From Lutibacillus sp052034115 (GTDB taxonomy: Bacteria; Actinomycetota; Actinomycetes; Actinomycetales; Dermatophilaceae), in assembly GCA_052034115.1 (NCBI GenBank), contig JBPOIZ010000039.1:1-64000 (forward strand): DNA of 64,000 bases, written 5' to 3'. Below the pieces are notes generated by a model, which saw only the letters and a list, made by a program, of their open reading frames with translations, was not told where the DNA came from and made no database searches. A program made the position numbers and the translations under genes. Of this stretch, positions 41,748 through 50,004 are shown piece by piece. Within the stretch, counting starts at the first letter, position 1; every line of letters starts with the position of its first letter.

Positions 41748-44232
41748 GACTGCGGGCCCCCGGCACCTCGACGAGCGCGGCAGCCAACGCCGACGCGGCG
41801 TCGGCACCGCGGGCCAGCGCCGCGTGGTAGCGCGTCATGGCGGCACGGGCATCGTCATCGCGCATCGGGGCAACCGAGGCCACGACGCTGCGCACGCCCC
41901 GAGCAAGGAGGGCAGCGGTCAGCCCGAGCGGCTCGTCGCCGGGCCGCACCCGGGCCTGACCTACGTCGCACGCGGCCAGGACGACGTGAGCGGCCCGCAG
42001 CGGCCCCCGGAGTTGGTGCGCCACCAGCGGCCCGTCGTGAAGCAGGAGCGAGGAGAACAGCGGGCTGGACTCGTCATGGAGGCCGTGCGCGGCCAGGTGG
42101 ACGATGTCGCCACCGGCGAGGGCATCCAGGACGGTCTCGGTCGTGCCTTCGTCGCCGATACCGGAGGCCGGGCGTGGCGCACCGGCCGATCGCCAGATCC
42201 GTCGGAGCTCCCCCACCTCGTCCGCCGCTCGGGCCAGGCCGGGACCGGAGAGTATCGCCACCGTCGGCCGACCGACCGGCATCGCGGTCGAGAACGCGGC
42301 CCATCGGGACAGGGACGGGACGACGGTGACGGGCCGGCCGATCAGGCTCGGCAGCATGTTCCACGGCACCGAGGTCAACTCCCGCGGTGGACTGATCACG
42401 ACCCGGCCCGGTCCGACCTCGGCGTCCGATCCGAACAGCACGTCATCGAGCCGGGCTGCGGACGCGGCCATGGCCCGACGCAGCACCGGGGCCACGGGCG
42501 AGCCAGGGGCGACGAGTGGTTCGGCCCGAGCGTCCCGGACGAGCCGTACTGCTGCCTGGCGGATCTGGCGGACCTCACCCAGGTCCGTCACCGACGCCCG
42601 GGGGTGGCCGAGGCAGATCCGCAGGAGGCGGCCGTCGACGACGGCGAAGGAGACGACGACGCCGCCGCGCTCCTGCGCCAGACCGGACAGGATCCGCGCC
42701 GATCGCGGCCGCACCATGCCGGGATCGTCCGCAGACGGCAGCGCCCGCATCCGGCGCGCCACGTCGCGCTCGAGCCGGACCGCCTCCAGGTCCCGTCCGC
42801 CGGGCCCGGGCCCGGCCAGGACCGGCGACCGGAGCTGGCGCACCTGTGCGACCAGGGCCGCCGTGGCGGGGTCGGGCGGTGGGAAGACCTGGCTGAGTCG
42901 ATGTGAGGTTGCTCGCCACCGTTCGACGGCGTCCAGCAGAGCCAGCGGCGACCCGGTGGCACGAGCCAGGTGCAGGTCCAGATCGCGGAGCCGACCCCCG
43001 TGCATCGCCATACCGGCTCGAAGATCCAGGTCCTGGATGACTCCCTGACGCCGGGCCAGGGCGACCGAGGAGCGACGCAGGGTCGCCTTCGCCCCACGCA
43101 GATCATCATGGGCCAACGCCAGCCGAGCGCGCACGAGATGTTCGTGGAGGTCGGCCGACAGCGACGACGGCCGACCCAGGCGCAACTGCGCCGCAAGGCG
43201 GTCCGCCGTGGCGAGATCCCCCACCACGAGGGCGGCCTCGGCGGCCACGGCCGCTGCCCACCGGGTCTCCGGTCGCGACGGGTCCGGGTGGTCGAGCCAC
43301 CGACCGGTCGCACGGTCGACCGCGGGATGGATGCGCTCCATGGTCACGTCGATCTGGGCTCGCAGCAGCTCTGCGGTGGCTCGCCGTTCCTCGGTCGCGC
43401 GGGACTGATAGGCGCGAATCGCGGCACCGGTATGCCGCCGCGCCGCGCGAAGGTCACCGTCCAGCAGGGCACATCGCCCGAGGCCCAGGCTGATCTCCCC
43501 CGCCTCGATCTGCAGGCGCTCGGCCCGGGCTGCCGCGAAGGCATCCTCGAGCAGTGCTCTCGCGCGGTCGACCAGACCGGCCTCGATGAAGACCTGCGCG
43601 TGGTCGAGCCGCGCCCTCGCCCGGGACACGTCGGCGGGCAACGAATCTGCGTGATCCATGAGCTGCAATGCCCGTGGCAGGTCGCCTTCGGCGTAGGCCA
43701 GGCAGCCGAGGTTGTGCAGGGCCTTGAACTCGCGGTCGACTCGTCCCTCCGCGCCGGCCAGGCGAAGCGCCTCCTCGAGGTCGCCGCGGGCCGCCCCGAA
43801 CCGGAGCAGCGACAGATAGGCGAGCCCGCGATTCAGGTGTGCGGCATACCGCCCCTGTGGCGAGAGCCGGTCGGCGTAGCGCAGGGCCTGGCCCGAGGCG
43901 TCGACCGCTGCCTTCCAGTCCGCGCAGCGGGCATGGACGTTCCCCTCCTGGATGTGACTCAACCCCAGCAGGTCGGGACGGTGGCTCGCCAAGGCCAGCC
44001 GCCGGGCCTCCACGAGGGTGTCGAGGGCCTCCACTCGACCCTTGAGCTCCAGGGCCGGCAGGGCCGCGGTGACGAGCAGGCGGGCGCGCATGGGGTCGCG
44101 GTCCTCCGCCGGCCAGGTCGCGATCACCGCCAGGGCCCGGCGAAGCAGTCGGTCGGCCGTGGGGTGCCGCCCGGCGGTGTTGGCGTCGATGGCCTCCGCG
44201 AGCAACCGCTCGACGCGGTCTCGCGGGCTCAT
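41698..44232 (-). CDS. TPR-CHAT caspase-like protease
   Basis: An 844-residue protein. The N-terminal 350 or so residues are helical repeats of TPR type (for example KALHNLGCLAYAEGDLPRALQLMDHA). The C-terminal CHAT domain, a caspase/separase relative, has the catalytic His at about 716 in HLAAHGLHD and the catalytic Cys at about 755 in VVLAACDVG. TPRs in such proteins sense a partner that switches on the protease. It starts 3 bp after the 164-residue gene and is last in a four-gene coupled operon with a sigma factor and a subtilase. Its target is unknown. Confidence 0.88.
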   Translation of the reverse strand: MSPRDRVERLLAEAIDANTAGRHPTADRLLRRALAVIATWPAEDRDPMRARLLVTAALPALELKGRVEALDTLVEARRLALASHRPDLLGLSHIQEGNVHARCADWKAAVDASGQALRYADRLSPQGRYAAHLNRGLAYLSLLRFGAARGDLEEALRLAGAEGRVDREFKALHNLGCLAYAEGDLPRALQLMDHADSLPADVSRARARLDHAQVFIEAGLVDRARALLEDAFAAARAERLQIEAGEISLGLGRCALLDGDLRAARRHTGAAIRAYQSRATEERRATAELLRAQIDVTMERIHPAVDRATGRWLDHPDPSRPETRWAAAVAAEAALVVGDLATADRLAAQLRLGRPSSLSADLHEHLVRARLALAHDDLRGAKATLRRSSVALARRQGVIQDLDLRAGMAMHGGRLRDLDLHLARATGSPLALLDAVERWRATSHRLSQVFPPPDPATAALVAQVRQLRSPVLAGPGPGGRDLEAVRLERDVARRMRALPSADDPGMVRPRSARILSGLAQERGGVVVSFAVVDGRLLRICLGHPRASVTDLGEVRQIRQAAVRLVRDARAEPLVAPGSPVAPVLRRAMAASAARLDDVLFGSDAEVGPGRVVISPPRELTSVPWNMLPSLIGRPVTVVPSLSRWAAFSTAMPVGRPTVAILSGPGLARAADEVGELRRIWRSAGAPRPASGIGDEGTTETVLDALAGGDIVHLAAHGLHDESSPLFSSLLLHDGPLVAHQLRGPLRAAHVVLAACDVGQARVRPGDEPLGLTAALLARGVRSVVASVAPMRDDDARAAMTRYHAALARGADAASALAAALVEVPGARSLTLFGADWSATPALHR

Positions 44233-44235
44233 CGA

Positions 44236-44730
44236 CTACAGCTCGACACCCGGCGTGACAACCGGCGGGGTGTCGGGGTGCTCTAGGTCGCGCAGGACGA
44301 AGTGGACAACCCCCCGTGCGACCGCATCGAAGGCGAACCGCCCCTCCGCGTCCGCCCGGACGAGCCGGCTGCCCGACGTGGTGCGCAACTCGACCTCGAC
44401 GGCCGGCCCCGCGACCCAGCCGGCCACGGACACCCCGGCCGACCCGCCCTCTTCCAGGGTCACCATGACCGTCATCCGCTCGGCCGCGAAGGTCACCGTC
44501 GTCGCCCGCTCGTAGGCCGCCGAGCGGACCGCAGCGGCAGGAGTCGCGACAATGCGAGCCACCTCCGCTTCCAGGGCGGCGACGGTCATGACGAACTTCA
44601 TGCGCTCGGCCAGATCGGCCGGCATCGGATCGCGCTCGTCGAAGGCCCGCCGGAGTCGCCCGAGGATGAGCCCGTCCGCAGCGTCGAGGGGCTGGGCCGA
44701 CAGGCGGTCGAGGGTGTCGTCACTGGTCAT
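44236..44730 (-). CDS. Protein of unknown function in the sigma-CHAT operon
   Basis: A 164-residue protein. Residues about 1-65 are predicted helical, with DPMPADLAERMKFVM. Residues about 70-160 alternate strands and include a turn pattern, SRLVRADAEGRFAFDAVARGVV, that resembles a carboxypeptidase-regulatory-like or transthyretin-like fold. There is no signal peptide, membrane segment or zinc motif. ATG 44730 overlaps the sigma stop (ATGA), so it is made together with the sigma factor. A role as a regulator of the sigma factor or the protease is inference. Confidence 0.7.
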   Translation of the reverse strand: MTSDDTLDRLSAQPLDAADGLILGRLRRAFDERDPMPADLAERMKFVMTVAALEAEVARIVATPAAAVRSAAYERATTVTFAAERMTVMVTLEEGGSAGVSVAGWVAGPAVEVELRTTSGSRLVRADAEGRFAFDAVARGVVHFVLRDLEHPDTPPVVTPGVEL

Positions 44731-45311
44731 CGGAGGTTCTCCCACGTGGGGTCGAGGGTCAGGGCATGGCGCAGTTTCGCCAGGCACCGGCCGCGGGTCG
44801 GGCCGATGCTGCCGACGGGCATGTTCAGCGCCTCGGCGATGGCGGCGTAGTCGGGTCGCTCGCAGAAGGCGATGACCCGGAGCAGGGTCTGGCACCGCGG
44901 TGGCAGGGTGGCCAGCAGGCTCCACAGCCGATCGAGTTGTTCTGCCTCGGCGACAGCGCAGGACGGCGGCGTCGCAGGGTCGGTGCGGTCGAGCTGGTCA
45001 GCGTCCACGCTGATCTCCCGGCGCGACCGTCGCGAGACCGCCCAGGCCTCTCGGCGGGTCGTGGTGACGAGCCATTTGACGACGCCCCGGGGGTCGGTCA
45101 CGGTCTGCGCATGCTCGACGAGCCGCAACCAGGCGGTCTGCACGACCTCCTCGGCCGCCTCGGTGGACAGTCCCTGGCCCCGCGCGGTGTGCCACAGCAG
45201 AGGAGTGACATCGTCGACGACCTGCGACATACCCGATGGGTCCCCGTCCCGGAACGCGGCGAACGCTTCCGCCGCCCGGTCGACGAGGCCGGTGGCACCT
45301 GGTGATCTCAT
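44727..45311 (-). CDS. ECF-type sigma factor
   Basis: A 194-residue sigma70-family protein. Region 2 covers about residues 20-90 (LSTEAAEEVVQTAWLRLVEH and KWLVTTTRREAW), and region 4 about 125-185 (LPPRCQTLLRVIAFCERPDYAAIAEALNMPVGSIGPTRGRCLAKLR). No anti-sigma factor with a membrane segment or zinc motif is next to it. Its start and stop both overlap neighbours by ATGA, so it is translated between the subtilase and the 164-residue protein. It may direct its own operon. Confidence 0.93.
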   Translation of the reverse strand: MRSPGATGLVDRAAEAFAAFRDGDPSGMSQVVDDVTPLLWHTARGQGLSTEAAEEVVQTAWLRLVEHAQTVTDPRGVVKWLVTTTRREAWAVSRRSRREISVDADQLDRTDPATPPSCAVAEAEQLDRLWSLLATLPPRCQTLLRVIAFCERPDYAAIAEALNMPVGSIGPTRGRCLAKLRHALTLDPTWENLR

Positions 45312-46885
45312 CGGGCCACCACCGCAGTGGCGTCGACGACCTTCACGGCAGCGGCCACCCGGTCATCCTGCGGCAACCGATCCCCGCGGCAGGCCAGCGC
45401 GCAGGCGATCTCGGCGGCCAGCGCCGGCGCGGCGAACGAGGTGCCGCTCCACAGGCCGAAGCCTCCGCTGAAGTCGTCGGGGTCACTGGTTCCACGCGTC
45501 GGGCCTGATGCCGGTTGAGCACGGACCCCACCTCGCCGACTGCCGTTGAAGGTCACCGGCATGGTGCTGACGATCGAGACACCGCAGCGGTAGGCCGAGA
45601 CCCAGGGGCCGGTGTTGGAGAACACGGCCACCGTGGAACCGTCCGGGTTCAAGGCGCCGACGCTGACGACCGGTGCCCCGACGGACGGTTCGGCGGCGAT
45701 CGCAGCCGGCCAGAACGGTACGTCCGAGCCACCGTTGCCGGCCGCCGCCACCACGACCACCCCCAGCGCGGTCAGGGCGCGCAGTTGCGCCACGAGCGCG
45801 GCCTCATTGGCGACCGACCCCGGGTCCTCGTGGTAGTACCCCAGCGACAGCGAGAGGACATCGACCGCAGCGTGGCTGGAGGGGTCGTCCAGCGCGACCA
45901 GCTGTCGAAGGTAGAGCCCTTCGAGGGCCTCCACGAGGTCGGCCTCGTCGCACGCGCCATCGCCATACATCACCGGTGCGGACAGGATCGACACGTGCGG
46001 GCATCGCTGCCGCAGGACGCCGGCGATGAAGGTGCCGTGTCCCGCGCATCGGTCGAGGCCACCGTTGACGCGGTCGATCGTCACCCCGCTGGCCTCCGGG
46101 TCGTCGTTGGCGCCGAAGCGCAACCCGATCGGGCCACCCCCGACCTTCGGGTTGGTGTCCACGCCCTTCGACAGCAGCGGGTGGCTGCCGATACCGGTGT
46201 CGAGGATGGCCACCACCGGCGGCTTGCCGGAGCACGCCCCCGGCTCCGGTGTCCCCCACCAGGCAACCGGCCGACGGCCGATCGCGCCGACCCCCTCGGT
46301 GTATCCCACACCCTCGGTGTACCCGACGCCCTCGGTGTACCCGACGCCCTCGGTGTAGCCCACGCCCTCGGTGTAGCCCACGCCCTCGGTGTAGCCCACG
46401 CCTGACGCAGATCCCGCGGCCATCACCACGTGCACCAGACCCCAGCCGGCCACCGTCTCGGCGTCGATCAGATGGGCAACCTCACCGGCGCGGGCGCGCT
46501 GAAGGATGGCCCACACGTCCACCGGCTCTGCGATCAGGGCGCTCGGTGGAGAGATCGACACCGCGGTATGCGCGACGGCGTCGAGCTGCTCGAGGAGACC
46601 GAGTCGGGTGGCTTGGCCGACCACGCGCTTGTTGCTCACGGCGGTGATCTGATAGCCCTCGGGCACGAGGGCGCGCAGGGCCTCGAGGGAGCCCTCGGCG
46701 CCGAGCCCGGGCAGCCCGGGCACGAAGAGGCGATCCGGTCGATACACAGTGGGCTGTGGCTGCGCGGAGCTGCCGGCTCGCACGGCCGTGACGGGGTCGA
46801 GCACCGCCGCGCCGAAACGTCGCATGGCCGAACTGGGAACCCGGAGCACCGGGATCCGACCCACCGGTCCTGGCGTCGTGACCAT
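45308..46885 (-). CDS. Cytoplasmic S8 (subtilisin-like) peptidase with hexapeptide repeats
   Basis: A 525-residue protein. The catalytic triad is visible: D229 in VAILDTGIG, H283 in GHGTFIAGV, S482 in WSGTSFAAP, with the oxyanion Asn in AAAGNGG. Residues 1-160 form an N-terminal domain unlike the usual I9 propeptide. Residues 162-197 are six GVGYTE repeats between that domain and the protease. There is no signal peptide or membrane segment. The ATG has GGGAGG 5 nt upstream, and a GGCGAG/CTCGCC hairpin lies at 46902-46918. It is first in the operon. Confidence 0.9.
   Translation of the reverse strand: MVTTPGPVGRIPVLRVPSSAMRRFGAAVLDPVTAVRAGSSAQPQPTVYRPDRLFVPGLPGLGAEGSLEALRALVPEGYQITAVSNKRVVGQATRLGLLEQLDAVAHTAVSISPPSALIAEPVDVWAILQRARAGEVAHLIDAETVAGWGLVHVVMAAGSASGVGYTEGVGYTEGVGYTEGVGYTEGVGYTEGVGYTEGVGAIGRRPVAWWGTPEPGACSGKPPVVAILDTGIGSHPLLSKGVDTNPKVGGGPIGLRFGANDDPEASGVTIDRVNGGLDRCAGHGTFIAGVLRQRCPHVSILSAPVMYGDGACDEADLVEALEGLYLRQLVALDDPSSHAAVDVLSLSLGYYHEDPGSVANEAALVAQLRALTALGVVVVAAAGNGGSDVPFWPAAIAAEPSVGAPVVSVGALNPDGSTVAVFSNTGPWVSAYRCGVSIVSTMPVTFNGSRRGGVRAQPASGPTRGTSDPDDFSGGFGLWSGTSFAAPALAAEIACALACRGDRLPQDDRVAAAVKVVDATAVVAR
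46295..46402 (-). repeat. Six in-frame 18-bp repeats encoding GVGYTE
   Basis: Six tandem 18-bp units, each encoding GVGYTE, lie in the subtilase gene. The peptide is identical in all copies but the DNA has three synonymous forms: three copies of one, two of a second, one of a third. Confidence 0.95.
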
Positions 46886-47035
46886 TGCCGCCTCCCGTCA
46901 TGGCGAGTCGCGCTCGCCGCGGTTCGGACTGCCCGCCACAGCCTCACGGGGAAAGAGGGCCGACCCCGCGGCCAGATACATACGGTGCCGTGGGCCGGCG
47001 CGGGGTGGCAAGCCCCGTGGTGTGAGGATGGCGCT

Positions 47036-47953
47036 GTGACGACGGATGCCGCAGCCCGAGGACGGGCTTTTGGTCTGGTGCTCGTCGCGATCGTCTCGGT
47101 GCAGTTCGGCGGTGCCGTGGCCACCACCCTGGTCCGGCAGATCGGCGCCGCGGGCTCGGTGACCCTCCGGCTGCTCCTCGGGGCGGTGCTGCTCTGGGTG
47201 GTCGTCCGACCGAGGGTCCGCGGGCACAGTGCCCGGGCGTGGCGGACGGTGGGACTCTTCGGCGTGGCGCTCGCCGCCATGAACCTCACGTTCTACGCGT
47301 CGCTGGCCTACCTGCCGATCGGTATGGCGGTCACCGTCGAGTTCATCGGGCCGCTGGTCCTGGCTGCCGCATTGTCCCGGCGGATCACCGACGTCCTGGC
47401 CGTCGTGGCCGCCGCCGCGGGGATCGTCCTGATCTCCGGTGCCCTGACGACGCCGTGGGCCCACCTCCCGAGGACCGGGCTGCTGCTCGCCCTCGCTGCC
47501 GGGACCTGTTGGGCGTTCTACATCGTGCTCAGCTCACGGACCGGGGCCGCCTTCCCGGGTCTGGACGGACTCGCCGTGGCGATGGTGGTCGCGGCGATCT
47601 GCGTGACCCCGCTCGGGGTGCTCACCAACCACACCTGGCCCGCAGACGTCGTGTGGCGCGGGACAGCCATCGCGGTCCTGTCATCAGTGGTGCCGTACTC
47701 GTGCGAGCTGGTGGCTCTGCGGACGTTGAGCCAGCACGTCTTCGGCATCCTGCTCAGCCTCGAGCCGGTGGCCGCGGCCATCGCCGGCTACATCGTGCTC
47801 CACCAGCACCTGACGGCGGTTCAGCTGGCGGGCATGGCGTGTGTGGTGGCCGCCAGCGCGTTGGTCATGGGGCGACGCGGAACCGTCACCGAGCCCGGCG
47901 ACGGCCGGCGCGGGGCTATGCCGACCCGGTCACCGCGTCGCGACGGCTCTTGA
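47036..47953 (+). CDS. EamA/RhtA-type exporter
   Basis: A 305-residue membrane protein with about ten hydrophobic segments in two EamA halves. SVQFGGAVATTLVRQIG opens the first, and FIGPLVLAA and LLSLEPVAAAIAGYIVL are typical of RhtA-like threonine/homoserine exporters. The substrate is not certain. GTG 47036 is chosen from the start of the first segment. Its last 38 bp overlap the convergent terC gene. Confidence 0.87.
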   Translation: MTTDAAARGRAFGLVLVAIVSVQFGGAVATTLVRQIGAAGSVTLRLLLGAVLLWVVVRPRVRGHSARAWRTVGLFGVALAAMNLTFYASLAYLPIGMAVTVEFIGPLVLAAALSRRITDVLAVVAAAAGIVLISGALTTPWAHLPRTGLLLALAAGTCWAFYIVLSSRTGAAFPGLDGLAVAMVVAAICVTPLGVLTNHTWPADVVWRGTAIAVLSSVVPYSCELVALRTLSQHVFGILLSLEPVAAAIAGYIVLHQHLTAVQLAGMACVVAASALVMGRRGTVTEPGDGRRGAMPTRSPRRDGS

Positions 47954-48899
47954 CGAGTGACGCGACCGTGGCCGTACCGAGGATGACCACGATCGCCCCC
48001 AACGAGACACTGATGGGGATCTCCGGGACGGGGACGTGCCGACCCCCGTTGATGAACGGAAGTTCGTTCTCGTGCAAGGCGTGCAGGATGAGCTTGACCC
48101 CGATGAAGGCCAGCAGCACGGCCAGCCCGATGCTGAGGTAGACCAGCCGCTTGAGCAGCCCGCCGATGAGGAAGTAGAGCTGTCGTAGCCCCATCAGGGC
48201 GAACAGGTTCGCGGTGAAGACGAGATACGGCTCCTTCGTCAGGCCATAGATCGCCGGGATCGAGTCGAGCGCGAAGAGCAGATCGGTGGTGCCCAGGGCG
48301 AGAATCACCAGCGCCATGGCGGTGAGCTGGCGTTTGCCGTCGACGAGCGAGACCAGCCGGGTGCCGACGAACTCATTCGTGACGCGGAACCGTCGTTCGA
48401 CCCACAGCATGAACCGGTTCTCGTGGTATTCGTCGTCGTCGCTCTCCCCCTCCTTGGCCAGCTTGACCGCGGTGTAGATGAGGAACGCCCCGAACAGGTA
48501 GAACACCCAGGAGAACCGGTTGATGGCCGCCGCGCCCAGGGCGATGAAGATGCCCCGCAGGACGATCGCGATGATGATGCCGGTCAGCAGCGCGGTCTGC
48601 TGCAACCGCTCGGGCACGCGGAACCGCTGCATGATGAGCAGGAAGACAAAGAGGTTGTCGACGGACAGGGAGTACTCGGTCAGCCAGCCGGCGTAGTACT
48701 CCCCGGCATACCGAGCGCCCCAACTCTGGAACACGTAGAGCCCGAAGAGGATGGCCAGCGCCACATAGAACGCGAGATGCCGAGCCGCCTCCTTGGTGGA
48801 GGGCACGTGCGGGTTGCGGGCGGCGTGCCAGACGTCGAAAACCAGGAAGATGACCAGCGCGATGATGGTCACCCACCACGTCATGCTCGCGATCTCCAC
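47916..48899 (-). CDS. TerC-family membrane protein
   Basis: A 327-residue TerC/Alx-type protein with about eight or nine membrane segments. The acidic intramembrane motifs are SLSVDNLFVFLL and LGTTDLLFALDSIPAI. Relatives export manganese, or help load metal onto exported proteins. GTG 48899 has AGGAGG upstream; ATG 48884 is an alternative. Four 20-bp tandem repeats begin 13 bp upstream. I saw no yybP-ykoY riboswitch fold. Confidence 0.9.
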   Translation of the reverse strand: MEIASMTWWVTIIALVIFLVFDVWHAARNPHVPSTKEAARHLAFYVALAILFGLYVFQSWGARYAGEYYAGWLTEYSLSVDNLFVFLLIMQRFRVPERLQQTALLTGIIIAIVLRGIFIALGAAAINRFSWVFYLFGAFLIYTAVKLAKEGESDDDEYHENRFMLWVERRFRVTNEFVGTRLVSLVDGKRQLTAMALVILALGTTDLLFALDSIPAIYGLTKEPYLVFTANLFALMGLRQLYFLIGGLLKRLVYLSIGLAVLLAFIGVKLILHALHENELPFINGGRHVPVPEIPISVSLGAIVVILGTATVASLVKSRRDAVTGSA

Positions 48900-48912
48900 G
48901 CGCTCCTCCTCG

Positions 48913-48992
48913 TCTCGCTCAGGCGTCCGCCCTCTCGCTCAGGCGTCCGCCCTCTCGCTCAGGCGTCCGCCCTCTCGCTCAGGCGTCCGCCC
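48913..48992. repeat. Four 20-bp tandem repeats upstream of terC
   Basis: Four perfect copies of TCTCGCTCAGGCGTCCGCCC stand head to tail. Each contains the short inverted repeat GGCG-TC-CGCC. They end 13 bp before the terC start codon and lie in the 168-bp gap to the next gene. Confidence 0.95.
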
Positions 48993-49067
48993 ATCCTCGC
49001 ACAGCCGACGAACCGGACACCTCGCCCGCGAAACCTCGCGGGGCCCCCGGTGCGAGCGGGTTGCCCT

Positions 49068-49958
49068 TCACCAGGAGGTCCGCGCGTCGAGCAGCGCGGA
49101 CAGGGCCCGTTCCGCGGACCCGGTATGCCGGACGCTGTCGGCCGAGTGGGCCAGCATCGCGGCCGACAAGGACAGCGCCCAGCCGCCACCGCGCCGCCAG
49201 GTGGCGTCGTCCACCCCGAGCCGTTCCCGGAGCCGCTGATGGAGGTCTGGCGGGACCATGAACCACACGATGGCCAGGTCGGTCGCCGGGTCGCCGCTGG
49301 TCAGATCCCCGAAGTCGATGACGGCGACGATGCCCGAATCGTCGACGACGAGGTTGTCGGGGTGCAGGTCGCCATGAAGCCACACCGGCGGCCCCTGGTA
49401 TGGCGGTTCCGCACACAGGTCGCGCCACAGGCCGACACAGCGAGGGTCGACACGGTCGGACAGGATCTGCAGCCACCCGTCGGTGCGCTCCCGGCGAGTG
49501 TCCAGATGCCGCCCCCGCACCGGGTTCTCCGGGGCATCGGGCGGGGCCGGCTGGTGCAAGGCGGAGAGGAAATCACCGAGCTGGTCCACGGCTCGCTCCA
49601 TGTCCGTCGGCGGGGCCTGGGCGGCCGAGCGGCCCTGGAACCACGCCACGATGCTCCAGGGCCAGGGGTAGCCGGCGCCGGGCCCTCCGACGAGGACGGG
49701 AGCTGGCACGGGCAGCGGTAACCGCGGCGCCAGGTGCGGCAGCCACTGCTGCTCATGGGTGAGCAACGGCACCGCGGCGGCGCGTCGCGGCAGCCGCACA
49801 CACACGTCGGCCCCCAGCCGGGCCACGACGTTGTCCCAGCCACTCCCGACCAGCTCGACCGGCCGATCCGCCAGGCCAGGCGCTTGCTGGCGGACCAATG
49901 CCTCGATGAGCGCGACGTCGATGTCGACCTCCGCCAGCGGCGTGGTCAGCAGACTCAT
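49068..49958 (-). CDS. Aminoglycoside phosphotransferase-like kinase
   Basis: A 296-residue APH/choline-kinase-fold protein. The catalytic loop is LHGDLHPDNLVV, and the metal motif is VIDFGDLTSGDPATDLA. SGWDNVVARLG matches the nucleotide-binding strand. The family includes antibiotic and macrolide kinases as well as metabolic kinases, so resistance should not be assumed. It starts 46 bp past the uvrB stop. Confidence 0.85.
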   Translation of the reverse strand: MSLLTTPLAEVDIDVALIEALVRQQAPGLADRPVELVGSGWDNVVARLGADVCVRLPRRAAAVPLLTHEQQWLPHLAPRLPLPVPAPVLVGGPGAGYPWPWSIVAWFQGRSAAQAPPTDMERAVDQLGDFLSALHQPAPPDAPENPVRGRHLDTRRERTDGWLQILSDRVDPRCVGLWRDLCAEPPYQGPPVWLHGDLHPDNLVVDDSGIVAVIDFGDLTSGDPATDLAIVWFMVPPDLHQRLRERLGVDDATWRRGGGWALSLSAAMLAHSADSVRHTGSAERALSALLDARTSW

Positions 49959-50004
49959 CGGTGGGCCACCCTCATCGCGGCGCCGTCGTCATCGGGGGCC
50001 GCGC

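Noticed and set aside
46295..46402. Repeat expansion as an assembly error
   Set aside because: The six units fall into three synonymous DNA forms and keep frame, which an artefact would not produce.
41698..46885. Gasdermin or STAND-type defence module
   Set aside because: No small pore-forming protein or NTPase sensor is encoded in or beside the operon; only the proteases, sigma factor and one soluble unknown protein are present.
48913..48992. CRISPR-like array
   Set aside because: The 20-bp units are directly adjacent with no spacers, and no cas genes are near; this is a plain tandem repeat.
48900..49067. yybP-ykoY manganese riboswitch upstream of terC
   Set aside because: The interval is mostly the tandem repeat and I could not find the expected conserved loops.
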